From: Treponema sp.
GTDB taxonomy: Bacteria; Spirochaetota; Spirochaetia; Treponematales; Treponemataceae
NCBI GenBank assembly: GCA_016293645.1
Contig: JAEDDW010000060.1
Coordinates: 1 to 10,664 of the forward strand
Reading direction: 5' to 3'
Length of the DNA: 10,664 bases
The notes below the pieces were generated by a model. That model did no database searches. It worked only from the letters and a program-made list of their open reading frames with translations, and had not been told where the DNA came from. This document shows positions 1 through 6,192 of this stretch, piece by piece (position 1 is the first letter of the stretch; each line of letters opens with the position of its first letter). The position numbers and the translations under genes were made by a program.

Positions 1-563
1 ACGCCCTCAACGATGCATGCAAGAAATGGAAGGCCGCAGAGCACATCGACTATTCGGTTTACGGAACGCCGCTTGAAAGCACTACATATAAATTTGCGAA
101 ATGCCTCAAGAGACGCTTTGGTTCAATTCCGGGAGTCACAGACAAGAACTATATTACAAACAGCTACCACGTAAACGTAACGGAAAAAATCGATGCATTT
201 ACAAAGTTGAGTTTTGAAAGCCAGTTCCAGGAACTTTCCCCTGGTGGAGCCGTAAGCTATGTTGAAGTTCCAAACATGGAAAACAACCTTCCGGCCGTAA
301 TGACTCTGCTCAAGCACATCTACAACAACATAATGTATGCCGAACTCAATACAAAGAGCGACTTCTGCCAGAAATGCAGCTACACCGGTGAAATCAAAAT
401 CGAAGAAGATGTGGACAAGAAACTTATCTGGAAGTGCCCTAACTGCGGAAATACAGACCAGACAACAATGAACGTTGCTCGCCGTACATGCGGCTACATC
501 GGCACCCAGTACTGGAACCAGGGGCGCACCCAGGAAATTCAAGAGCGCGTACTTCATCTGTAG
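1..563 (+). CDS. nrdD: Anaerobic (class III) ribonucleoside-triphosphate reductase, C-terminal part
   Basis: This is the last 186 codons of a gene whose start lies left of the window; the reading frame begins at base 3. The enzyme makes deoxyribonucleotides from NTPs without oxygen, using a glycyl radical in the cytoplasm. Visible family hallmarks are YGTP near residue 21 of the fragment, ITNSYHVNV, LSPGGAVSYVEVPN, a zinc-ribbon pair CQKC (C122, C125) and CPNC (C145, C148), and the radical-site motif RRTCGYIG, with the likely radical glycine directly after the cysteine (G164). The end, NQGRTQEIQERVLHL, is the normal family terminus, so the 3' end is intact. No nrdG activase gene follows; a terminator comes within about 45 bp. 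It appears to be a housekeeping neighbour unrelated to the sugar genes. Confidence 0.96.
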   Translation, partial: ALNDACKKWKAAEHIDYSVYGTPLESTTYKFAKCLKRRFGSIPGVTDKNYITNSYHVNVTEKIDAFTKLSFESQFQELSPGGAVSYVEVPNMENNLPAVMTLLKHIYNNIMYAELNTKSDFCQKCSYTGEIKIEEDVDKKLIWKCPNCGNTDQTTMNVARRTCGYIGTQYWNQGRTQEIQERVLHL

Positions 564-605
564 AAATTCCAGGAGCCAGTAAATCCAGAAGACGGGAAAC
601 AATGC

Positions 606-645
606 AAAACGGTGGTTCAAGCACATTGAGACCACCGTTTTTTTT
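606..645. terminator. Bidirectional intrinsic terminator between nrdD and the sugar operon
   Basis: The arms AACGGTGGT and ACCACCGTT (about 609-616 and 631-639) form a 9 bp stem around a loop of about 14 nt. A T8 run follows on the + strand and a T4 run on the minus strand. It lies 43 bp after the nrdD stop and about 50 bp after the stop of the converging GH43 gene. It should therefore end nrdD transcription efficiently, and the minus-strand operon more weakly. Confidence 0.88.
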
Positions 646-695
646 GTCATATACTAAAATAGTGCCGGCAAACGCTTTTTGCTTATCCAGGCTTT

Positions 696-1595
696 TTAAA
701 GGCTGACAATGCCGTCTTGTATTTTTATTTCTTCTATGAGGAGCTTGTGCTTTCCTTCGTCCGTCCTGTCATATCCGTGGTAGACCATGTAGATTTTTCC
801 GTCGTCATCGCAGAAAATGCTGTTGTGTCCTGGCCCTGCCCACTGGCTAAAACTGAATCCGTCGCGCAATGTAGTTCCTCCATCCTTCATCATGTCGCGG
901 CCCTCTTCGTCATAAAAAGGTCCTTCCGGATTTTCTGAAACTCCGTAGACAATGTGATAACTGGAAGCAGTTCCCCGGCAGCAAAAATCGTGGGAGGCAA
1001 AAAGATAGTATTTTCCCTGGTGTGGAAATACAAAAGCACCTTCAATGGGATTTTCTTTTGATGTGCGTGAAGCTATGGTTCTTGGTTTTGAACCGTCTGC
1101 AACAAATCCGTCGCAGTCCAAATCTACCATCTGGACTCCACCCCAAAATGAACCGAACACAAGGCGGTCCTTTCCCTTGTCATCGCAGAACACAGCCGGA
1201 TCTATGCAGTTGTAGTTATTTTCAGGTTTTGATGAAATTACAGGCCCCAGGTCCTGCCAGCCATAATCTGGACTTTCAGGATCAAGGGATTTTGTGCGGA
1301 CAAGACCTATGGATGAAAGATTTTTGCCAAAAGTGGAAACGGAATAGTAGATGCGCCACCAGCCGTCGCGATAGACAACTTCCGGCGCCCAGAAGCTTGT
1401 GGACCCCGGCACCTGTTCTTTTGTCCACTGGGGATTCTGGGGGAAGATGGCACCGGCAATCTCCCAGTTCTTAAGGTCGCGTGACTTGAAGAATGGAAGA
1501 CCTTCGCCAGTCTGGAACCTGTAGTAGATTCCATGGTGCTTTACGATGGTTGGATCGTGGGCTGCCACCATGCCTGCAACACTGATTAGCGCCAT
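696..1595 (-). CDS. Cytoplasmic GH43 glycosidase, endo-1,5-alpha-L-arabinanase-like
   Basis: This 299-residue enzyme has no signal peptide, so it is predicted to act in the cytoplasm on imported arabino-oligosaccharides. It has the five-bladed propeller signature of GH43. The general base is in AHDPTI (D14), the pKa-modulating Asp in NCIDPAVF (D132), the general acid in IEGAFVF (E185), and a metal-ligand-type His in GPGHNS (H257). The segment SHDFCCRGTASSYHI (201-215) is typical of arabinan endo-1,5-alpha-L-arabinanases, which separates it from xylosidase-type GH43s. It is the last gene of the operon. Its ATG begins 2 nt after the TAA of the preceding permease, with no clear Shine-Dalgarno sequence, so translational coupling is likely. 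An internal Met9 is a possible alternative start but would leave only five residues before the catalytic Asp. Whether it cuts endo or exo cannot be decided from sequence. Confidence 0.9.
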   Translation of the reverse strand: MALISVAGMVAAHDPTIVKHHGIYYRFQTGEGLPFFKSRDLKNWEIAGAIFPQNPQWTKEQVPGSTSFWAPEVVYRDGWWRIYYSVSTFGKNLSSIGLVRTKSLDPESPDYGWQDLGPVISSKPENNYNCIDPAVFCDDKGKDRLVFGSFWGGVQMVDLDCDGFVADGSKPRTIASRTSKENPIEGAFVFPHQGKYYLFASHDFCCRGTASSYHIVYGVSENPEGPFYDEEGRDMMKDGGTTLRDGFSFSQWAGPGHNSIFCDDDGKIYMVYHGYDRTDEGKHKLLIEEIKIQDGIVSL

Positions 1596-1597
1596 GA

Positions 1598-2479
1598 TTA
1601 CTTAAGACCCGTAAGAGCAACAGATGCAATAATCTGCTTCTGGAAAATCATGAATATGATGAGAACCGGAAGCATTGCAATGACAGAAGCCGCAAGGAGG
1701 AGCGGATAGTCCGTCTGGATTGCATACATTGCATTCAGCTGGCTGATCATTACCTGAACCGTAGCCTTTGCAGGATCATTGAGATAGATGCTCGGTGCAA
1801 AGTAGTCGTTCCATACACCCATAAACCAGAGGATAGCCTGGGCTGCAATTGCCGGTTTTGCATTTGGAAACATTATGGTCCAGAAAACCCTGAAGAATCC
1901 CGCGCCGTCGATTCTTGCCGATTCAATGAGGGAAGTAGGAATTCCGCTCATATACTGGCGCAGGAAGAAAATCATCGATACGTTGCCCAGCATTCCAGGA
2001 ACCATGAGAGGATACCATGTGTCAAGCCAGCCGATTCTTGCATAGATAATGAACTGCGGAATCATGATTACGGAAAACGGAATCATCATTGTTGCAAGTT
2101 CAGCAAGGAAAAGCTTGTTCTTTCCAGGAAAACGGAGCTTGGCGTATGCAAAGGCTGCCATAGAAGAAACTATGGAGCCGACGATTACTGTTGAAAAAGA
2201 AATCACTGCCGAATTGAAAATACCCAGCTGGAGTTTTGGTGTCATTTCCCAAACGCGCTTAAAGTAGTTTATCCACTGGGGATTTTTTGGCATGGCAAGT
2301 GAAAGCTGCGTCCCAAGGAACTGTCCCTTTGTCTTAAGCGAAGATACAATCATCCACCAAAGTGGAACTATCATTATGAACACACCGGCCGTAAGGAAAG
2401 TGTAAACCAAAATCTTCTCAAGTCTCATTCGGGAAGCATTGGAAGCGTATTGTCCTTTTTTTGCGATTGCTGCCATCAT
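1598..2479 (-). CDS. CUT1-type sugar ABC transporter permease (MalG/AraQ-like)
   Basis: This 293-residue inner-membrane protein has about six hydrophobic spans: roughly residues 22-46, 88-113, 123-147, 157-174, 211-230 and 258-281. The cytoplasmic EAA loop that docks the ATPase reads ESARIDGAGFFRVFW (186-200), with the conserved Gly at 192. The C-terminus ALTGLK resembles the VxGxxKG-like end of MalG-type subunits. AGGAGGA (2488-2494) lies 8 nt before the first of two adjacent ATGs, so the first is preferred. This ribosome-binding site overlaps the stop codon of the upstream permease. It should pair with that permease to form the channel for the binding protein. The substrate, arabino-oligosaccharides, is inferred from the neighbouring arabinanases. 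Confidence 0.94.
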   Translation of the reverse strand: MMAAIAKKGQYASNASRMRLEKILVYTFLTAGVFIMIVPLWWMIVSSLKTKGQFLGTQLSLAMPKNPQWINYFKRVWEMTPKLQLGIFNSAVISFSTVIVGSIVSSMAAFAYAKLRFPGKNKLFLAELATMMIPFSVIMIPQFIIYARIGWLDTWYPLMVPGMLGNVSMIFFLRQYMSGIPTSLIESARIDGAGFFRVFWTIMFPNAKPAIAAQAILWFMGVWNDYFAPSIYLNDPAKATVQVMISQLNAMYAIQTDYPLLLAASVIAMLPVLIIFMIFQKQIIASVALTGLK

Positions 2480-2492
2480 TTTTCAGATCCTC

Positions 2493-3440
2493 CTATTCAA
2501 GGTAGTTGTTGCTTGACTTGTTCAGCTTGAACTGAACTGCCGTAACAATGAAGATGAGAACTGCAAGGAACCATGCGGCTGCACATGCGTAACCCTTTGC
2601 ATCGTATGAACCAAAGGCATGCTGCCATATGTAGAATACGATTGTACCGGCGCTGTAGTTTGTTCCTCCGTTTGGAACCATAATCTGCGGTTCAACAATA
2701 AGCTGGGCACCGTTGATAATGCCGGTGATGATAATAAAGAAGGAAATAGGCTTCATCAAAGGCCATGTGATTTTCCAGAAAATGGTCCAGTTGCTTGCCC
2801 CGTCCATTTTTGCAGCCTCGTAGTAAGACTTAGGAAGGTTCTGCAGACCGCCAAGATAAAGAAGGGCTGTTCCACCGACACCGCGCCAAATGCACATTGC
2901 CATGATGGAAGGTTTTACAGTGTGTTCGTTTTCAAGCCAGTTGGTTCCCTCCGAATAGAAAGCCCACCTGAGGAACTGGTTCAAAAGTCCGTAGTCCCCG
3001 TTGTAAATCCACTTCCACAAAAGGGAAACGGCAACGATTGAAGATACAACCGGAATGTAGTAGATGACGCGGTATGCCTTTACGCCCGGAAGTTCCTTGT
3101 TGAAGGAAATGGCCAAAGTCAAGGCCCACATCATGCCGATTGGAATACCGATCATATAGAATATAGTGTTCCAGAGTGAACGCCAGAAATCAATGTCTGC
3201 GAACATCTCCTTGTAATTTTCAAATCCAACGTAGAAAAATTCCCTGTCCACTTCATCCATGGTGAAAATCTGGGTAAGGTCTGTCATTGAATCCCAGGAA
3301 GTGAAGCTTGCAAAAATCGAAAATATGAATGGCCCTGCAGTGAAAAGTAAAAATCCCAGAATAGGAAGCAGGACAAAAAGAAGACCCGCTACAGCTTCTT
3401 CGTTAAACCTAGACTTCTTTTTAGGTTTTGTATTTTCCAT
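2493..3440 (-). CDS. CUT1-type sugar ABC transporter permease (MalF/AraP-like)
   Basis: This 315-residue inner-membrane protein starts with a short basic cytoplasmic tail (KPKKKSR). Hydrophobic spans lie at about 17-45, 88-112, 124-146, 177-198, 231-250 and 283-303. The EAA loop is EAAKMDGASNWTIFW (208-222), with the conserved Gly at 214. This is the MalF-position partner of the next gene. AGGAG (3449-3453) lies 8 nt before the ATG. It is separated from the binding-protein gene by an 82 bp spacer with a strong hairpin, and from the second permease by 13 bp. No ATPase gene accompanies the pair, as in systems that borrow a shared MsmX/MsmK-type ATPase encoded elsewhere. Confidence 0.94.
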   Translation of the reverse strand: MENTKPKKKSRFNEEAVAGLLFVLLPILGFLLFTAGPFIFSIFASFTSWDSMTDLTQIFTMDEVDREFFYVGFENYKEMFADIDFWRSLWNTIFYMIGIPIGMMWALTLAISFNKELPGVKAYRVIYYIPVVSSIVAVSLLWKWIYNGDYGLLNQFLRWAFYSEGTNWLENEHTVKPSIMAMCIWRGVGGTALLYLGGLQNLPKSYYEAAKMDGASNWTIFWKITWPLMKPISFFIIITGIINGAQLIVEPQIMVPNGGTNYSAGTIVFYIWQHAFGSYDAKGYACAAAWFLAVLIFIVTAVQFKLNKSSNNYLE

Positions 3441-3459
3441 AGTTTTAACTCCTGTCTGG

Positions 3460-3501
3460 AACCGGCGGAAGCAGCCTTATGAACTTTTGCCGCCGCCGGT
3501 T
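3460..3501 (-). other. Intergenic hairpin between binding-protein and permease genes
   Basis: The arms AACCGGCGG (3460-3468) and CCGCCGGTT (3493-3501) make a perfect 9 bp GC-rich stem around a 24-nt loop. In the transcript direction (minus) the stem is followed by the permease ribosome-binding site and not by a U-run, so it is not a standard terminator for the operon. Its place directly after the binding-protein gene resembles the 3'-stabilising or partially attenuating hairpins that raise binding-protein mRNA above permease mRNA in other sugar operons. That role is inference. Confidence 0.65.
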
Positions 3502-3522
3502 TTTCTTTATATTGGATATAGT

Positions 3523-4854
3523 TTACTTCTTTGCCTTATTTGCCTTCTTTGCAGCGGCTCTTGCCCTTGCCAAAGACTTGTCAAGTTCCTTCTGCATTAC
3601 AGGCTTCATTCTCTTGCAGTAAGATGCTGCCGTTTCCTTTCCGTCAAGAACAAGCTGAACATCGCGGAAGAAAATGTCGTACCAAACGCGTGTGTATGTT
3701 CCTTCAAACGGCCAGCTGCGTCCTGTTGTTTCGATGATGTTGAGGAATTCCTTGCGGTTTGCAGGGAAACCAGGCTTTGATGTATAGTCCTTTGCCAAAG
3801 ACTTAAGGTTTGGAATCTGAAGATCCATGTCGCAGTACATCTTGTTTGCTTCCTTGTCTGCAGAAAGGAAGAGTGCAAGTTCTGCTGCTGCCTTAGGATT
3901 CTTTGTGTTTGCTGCAACTGCCCAGCCTACACCACCACGGTATGTAGCTGTCTTGTTTGCTGCCGTGTGAACTGGCCATGGAATAAGGTCATATTCGAAT
4001 CCGTCCTTGAGTACGCCCGGTGTGTTGAATGCTGCAAGGTCCCATGGTCCTGCCGGGAAGAATCCAAGTTCACCCTTGAGCCAGCGCTGGTATGTATCAA
4101 GGCTTGCTGCCTGTTCTGCAGATGGTGTTACAGGCTTGTATTTGCTGTTACCAAGAGTCATGTCTGCCCAGAACTGAAGTGCTTCGATGAATTTTGGATC
4201 TGCTACGTTTACCTTTGTTCCTGTTGCATCGATAAAGTCTGTTCCGTTTCCCCATACGAACTGGATGAATGCCCAGTTTACGTTTAGACCAGTTCCGAAT
4301 GTACCGTCGCGTGTAAGCTTTGTACAAACATCCATGAATTCATCCCATGTGTATGGCTTGTCTGTCGAAGGAAGCGGGATTCCATACTTCTTGAAAAGTG
4401 TCTTGTTGTATGCAAAAGCAAATGGTCCGAAGTCCTTTGGAAGTGCCCAGATTGCGTCACCTGCACCAAGAGTCTTTCCGTCATAACGGTAAGCATCAAC
4501 AGCCTTTGAGTAAAGATCGTTAAAGTCGGCTCCCTTTGCACTCTTTACATATGGTGCAAGGTCAAGAACCTTCTTGTTGTCAACGTACTGGCGAACAGCT
4601 TCTGGTCCCATGTAGAAAACATCTGGAAGCTTGTTTGCAGAAAGTGCTGCCTGGATTTTTGCCGAATATTCATTGCCTGCAACGGTAATGAAGTTTACTG
4701 TTGTTCCTGGATGTGTTTCCTCAAAGCGCTTTACAACTTTGTCCAGAATTTCCTTTTCCTGTGGCTGAGCGAAATTCATTACTGTGATTTCTTCAGCAAC
4801 AACTGAGCCTGCCATAACTGCGGCGGCAAGCAAAGACAATAATGTTCTTTTCAT
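3523..4854 (-). CDS. Periplasmic sugar-binding protein of ABC transporter (SBP family 1)
   Basis: This 443-residue protein captures sugar in the periplasm and delivers it to the two permeases encoded next. A signal peptide is evident: MKRT, a hydrophobic core LLSLLAAAVMAGSVVA and a likely cut after Ala20. There is no lipobox cysteine, so it should be soluble, as expected for a diderm. The mature start, EEITVMNFAQPQEKEILDK, and the segments RFEETHPGTTVNF, KLPDVFYMGPEA and LKGELGFFPAGPWDLAAF match the ABC sugar-binding fold. The C-terminal tail is unusually basic and Ala/Lys-rich (KSLARARAAAKKANKAKK). I chose the start at 4854 because AAGGAGG (4860-4866) lies 5 nt upstream and the signal peptide begins there. 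An upstream in-frame ATG at 4884 lacks both. Arabino-oligosaccharide specificity is inferred from context only. Confidence 0.93.
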   Translation of the reverse strand: MKRTLLSLLAAAVMAGSVVAEEITVMNFAQPQEKEILDKVVKRFEETHPGTTVNFITVAGNEYSAKIQAALSANKLPDVFYMGPEAVRQYVDNKKVLDLAPYVKSAKGADFNDLYSKAVDAYRYDGKTLGAGDAIWALPKDFGPFAFAYNKTLFKKYGIPLPSTDKPYTWDEFMDVCTKLTRDGTFGTGLNVNWAFIQFVWGNGTDFIDATGTKVNVADPKFIEALQFWADMTLGNSKYKPVTPSAEQAASLDTYQRWLKGELGFFPAGPWDLAAFNTPGVLKDGFEYDLIPWPVHTAANKTATYRGGVGWAVAANTKNPKAAAELALFLSADKEANKMYCDMDLQIPNLKSLAKDYTSKPGFPANRKEFLNIIETTGRSWPFEGTYTRVWYDIFFRDVQLVLDGKETAASYCKRMKPVMQKELDKSLARARAAAKKANKAKK

Positions 4855-4890
4855 GTATTCCTCCTTAAAAGAACTCAAAAACAACGGCCC

Positions 4891-4908
4891 CGGAAAAACA
4901 TGTTTCCG
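4891..4908 (-). other. Small inverted repeat in the binding-protein 5' leader
   Basis: CGGAAA (4891-4896) and TTTCCG (4903-4908) flank a 6-nt loop; within it AAACATGTTT (4896-4905) is a perfect palindrome. It falls in the first 35 nt or so of the predicted leader RNA, upstream of the ribosome-binding site. It could be an mRNA 5' stem or a protein site, or it could be chance. Confidence 0.35.
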
Positions 4909-4933
4909 TCCGCTTTCTCTCTCTGATGGTTCA

Positions 4934-4963
4934 AGTATAAACCCGGATTTTTTTACTAGTCAA
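4934..4963 (-). promoter_or_regulatory. Sigma-70-type promoter of the transporter operon
   Basis: On the minus strand, TTGACT (-35, 4963-4958) and TATACT (-10, 4939-4934) are separated by 18 bp. The predicted transcription start is near 4927, giving a leader of about 73 nt before the binding-protein ATG. Each box matches consensus at 5 of 6 positions. The near-perfect -35 lies directly downstream of an inverted-repeat operator candidate. Confidence 0.82.
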
Positions 4964-4970
4964 GGAAAAA

Positions 4971-4986
4971 ATTGATAAAAATCAAT
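4971..4986. promoter_or_regulatory. Operator candidate A (TTGAT-N4-ATCAA inverted repeat)
   Basis: ATTGAT-AAAA-ATCAAT is a perfect inverted repeat with 6 bp arms. The 14 bp core (4972-4985) ends exactly 8 bp upstream of the -35 box of the transporter promoter, separated by TTTTTTCC on the promoter strand. The same core, with the same 8 bp gap and T-tract, occurs upstream of the GH51 promoter. The position, centred about 50 bp upstream of the start of transcription, fits an activator or an anti-activating repressor. The regulator encoded at 6193 is the obvious candidate ligand, by inference. Confidence 0.62.
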
Positions 4987-5069
4987 AAAAATTGAATTAA
5001 ATCTAATTAATTTCCAGTTTTTTTAGTTTTCCATGGATTTTTCAAGCAAAACCCCTAAAAAATCACCAA

Positions 5070-5087
5070 ATCAATCTTTTATATCAA
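5070..5087. promoter_or_regulatory. Tandem ATCAA half-sites
   Basis: Two direct copies of ATCAA (5070-5074 and 5083-5087), spaced 13 bp start to start, lie about 85-100 bp upstream of operator candidate A. They share the half-site of the two full operators but are not inverted. The region is AT-rich, so chance is a real possibility. The rest of the 4855-5114 spacer holds only the transporter promoter and leader; no convincing terminator for the GH43 gene ending at 5115 was seen. Confidence 0.3.
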
Positions 5088-5114
5088 TTTTTTTAGTTAC
5101 ACAAGTCATTTTTC

Positions 5115-6056
5115 TTACTGGAAAACTGGATAACCTTCGCTGTCATAGGAAATTCTCCTTACCCAGGCATGGCGGTTAGGGTCGTAAAGGGCAAAGTTCA
5201 GGTCAACTTCCGCATATGGGCGTGCGTGGTAAACAAGGTAATCTTCGGAGCCATCGCGGCTTGTGGTAAAGCTGTTGTGACCGGGGCCGTAGATTCCCCT
5301 TTCTCCGCTTGTGGAAAGGACTGGAACGGGGCTTTTTTTCCAGCTGGCGGCATCCGTAAGATCTGCATTTTCGTCCGCAGACAGAAGTCCCATGCAGTAG
5401 CTGGCATCCGTTGCGCTTGCACTGTAGGTTATGAAGACTTTTCCGTTCCTGATGAGAACCGCAGGCCCTTCGTTTACGCGGAATCCCCTGCATTCCCAGT
5501 CAAATTCCGGGAAGCTTATCAAAGTCTGTTTTCCAACCTTTATGGGGCTTTCCATTTTTGCAATGAAAAGTGCTGAATTTTCTTCGCGACTCTGCCTTTT
5601 CTGTGCCCAGCATGCATACCACTGGCCCTTGTTGCAAAAAACGGTGCAGTCAAGCATGAATGAATCCCATTCCGCCTGCAGCATTCCCTTTTCTTCCCAT
5701 GAACCGCAAAATGGGTCCGGGCTTGGGTTTTCCAAAATCCATGTGCGGATCCACCATGGATCTTCCGCTCTTCCTGCGGCAAAATAGATGTACCATTTTC
5801 CATCGATGAAGTGGATTTCCGGTGCCCAGATGTGCCAGCTCATGGGACCCGTTGCATGTTTTCGCCAGATTACAACCGGTTTTGCATCGGCAAGGGCCTT
5901 TACGGACCAGGCGCGGCGTACTTCAATTCTGTCGTACTCCGGGGTGGAATATGTAAAGTAGTAGTAACCGTCGGTGTGAAAGTACACGTGGGGATCAGCG
6001 CATTGCAATGCCAGGGGTTCAAGCTCATCCTGTTCAGTAATATCAGTTATGTTCAT
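5115..6056 (-). CDS. Cytoplasmic GH43 glycosidase, likely exo-acting alpha-1,5-L-arabinofuranosidase
   Basis: This 313-residue protein has no signal peptide and is predicted to be cytoplasmic. GH43 residues are visible in order: D21 in CADPHVY (general base), the WAPEIHFIDGKWYIYF blade (77-92), D136 in LDCTVF (pKa modulator), E196 in VNEGPAV (general acid) and H260 in YGPGHNSF. The blocks DWECRGFRVNEGP and YLVYHARPYAEVD resemble the exo-1,5-alpha-L-arabinofuranosidase branch of GH43 (around subfamily 26), so it probably trims arabino-oligosaccharides from the end. I chose the start at 6056 because GGAG (6063-6066) lies 6 nt upstream. A longer reading frame to 6170 would run through the promoter and adds no GH43 sequence. 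It has its own promoter, divergent from the regulator gene. The specificity is inferred. Confidence 0.9.
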   Translation of the reverse strand: MNITDITEQDELEPLALQCADPHVYFHTDGYYYFTYSTPEYDRIEVRRAWSVKALADAKPVVIWRKHATGPMSWHIWAPEIHFIDGKWYIYFAAGRAEDPWWIRTWILENPSPDPFCGSWEEKGMLQAEWDSFMLDCTVFCNKGQWYACWAQKRQSREENSALFIAKMESPIKVGKQTLISFPEFDWECRGFRVNEGPAVLIRNGKVFITYSASATDASYCMGLLSADENADLTDAASWKKSPVPVLSTSGERGIYGPGHNSFTTSRDGSEDYLVYHARPYAEVDLNFALYDPNRHAWVRRISYDSEGYPVFQ

Positions 6057-6069
6057 ATTCTTCTCCGAA

Positions 6070-6175
6070 AAAAGTTGATATATAGCGGTAAAAATCGTTT
6101 TATAATTTTGAGAATACGCTGATTTTCTGATTCTGTCAATTTTATTTTCAAAAAATATGGACAATATCAACTTTT
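6070..6175. repeat. 12 bp inverted repeat pair bracketing the GH43 promoter
   Basis: AAAAGTTGATAT at 6070-6081 recurs as its exact reverse complement ATATCAACTTTT at 6164-6175. The centres are 94 bp apart, close to nine helical turns. One copy lies in the GH43 leader, just upstream of its ribosome-binding site. The other lies between the -35 and -10 of the divergent regulator promoter. Each contains the TTGAT half-site shared with operators A and B. A loop-forming operator pair is possible; the AT-rich context calls for caution. Confidence 0.5.
6111..6139 (-). promoter_or_regulatory. Sigma-70-type promoter of the second GH43 gene
   Basis: On the minus strand, TTGACA (-35, perfect consensus, 6139-6134) and TATTCT (-10, 6116-6111) are separated by an ideal 17 bp. 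Transcription should begin near 6104, leaving a leader of about 48 nt that contains one of the TTGATAT repeats. With such a strong core promoter, control by repression seems more likely than activation. Confidence 0.8.
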
Positions 6176-6186
6176 ACTGATATATT
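6158..6186 (+). promoter_or_regulatory. Promoter of the regulator gene (leaderless start)
   Basis: TGGACA (-35, 6158-6163) and TATATT (-10, 6181-6186) are separated by 17 bp. The -10 box ends only 6 nt before the ATG at 6193, so the expected transcription start coincides with the start codon. No Shine-Dalgarno sequence is present. This points to a leaderless mRNA, usually translated at a low level, which would suit a regulator. Confidence 0.68.
6164..6183. promoter_or_regulatory. Possible autoregulatory operator in the regulator promoter
   Basis: ATATCA (6164-6169) and TGATAT (6178-6183) form a perfect inverted repeat with 8-nt spacing. It sits between the -35 and -10 boxes and overlaps the -10. 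Protein bound there would block RNA polymerase at the regulator promoter. The half-site resembles that of operators A and B, but the spacing differs. Confidence 0.42.
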
Positions 6187-6192
6187 AAATCC

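Noticed and set aside
123..650. 175-codon reading frame on the minus strand opposite nrdD
   Set aside because: It lies antisense to clearly coding nrdD, has no recognisable domain, and runs through the terminator hairpin.
4855..4884. Earlier in-frame ATG for the binding protein
   Set aside because: It would put ten residues before the signal peptide and places the good AAGGAGG inside the coding region.
5025..5127. AGTTTTCC (5025-5032) and GGAAAACT (5120-5127) as a terminator for the second GH43
   Set aside because: The arms are 8 bp, far apart, AT-rich and not followed by a proper T-run; most likely chance.
6057..6170. Extra N-terminal 38 residues for the second GH43
   Set aside because: The extension crosses the strong TTGACA-17-TATTCT promoter. 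GGAG 6 nt before the ATG at 6056 gives a better start.
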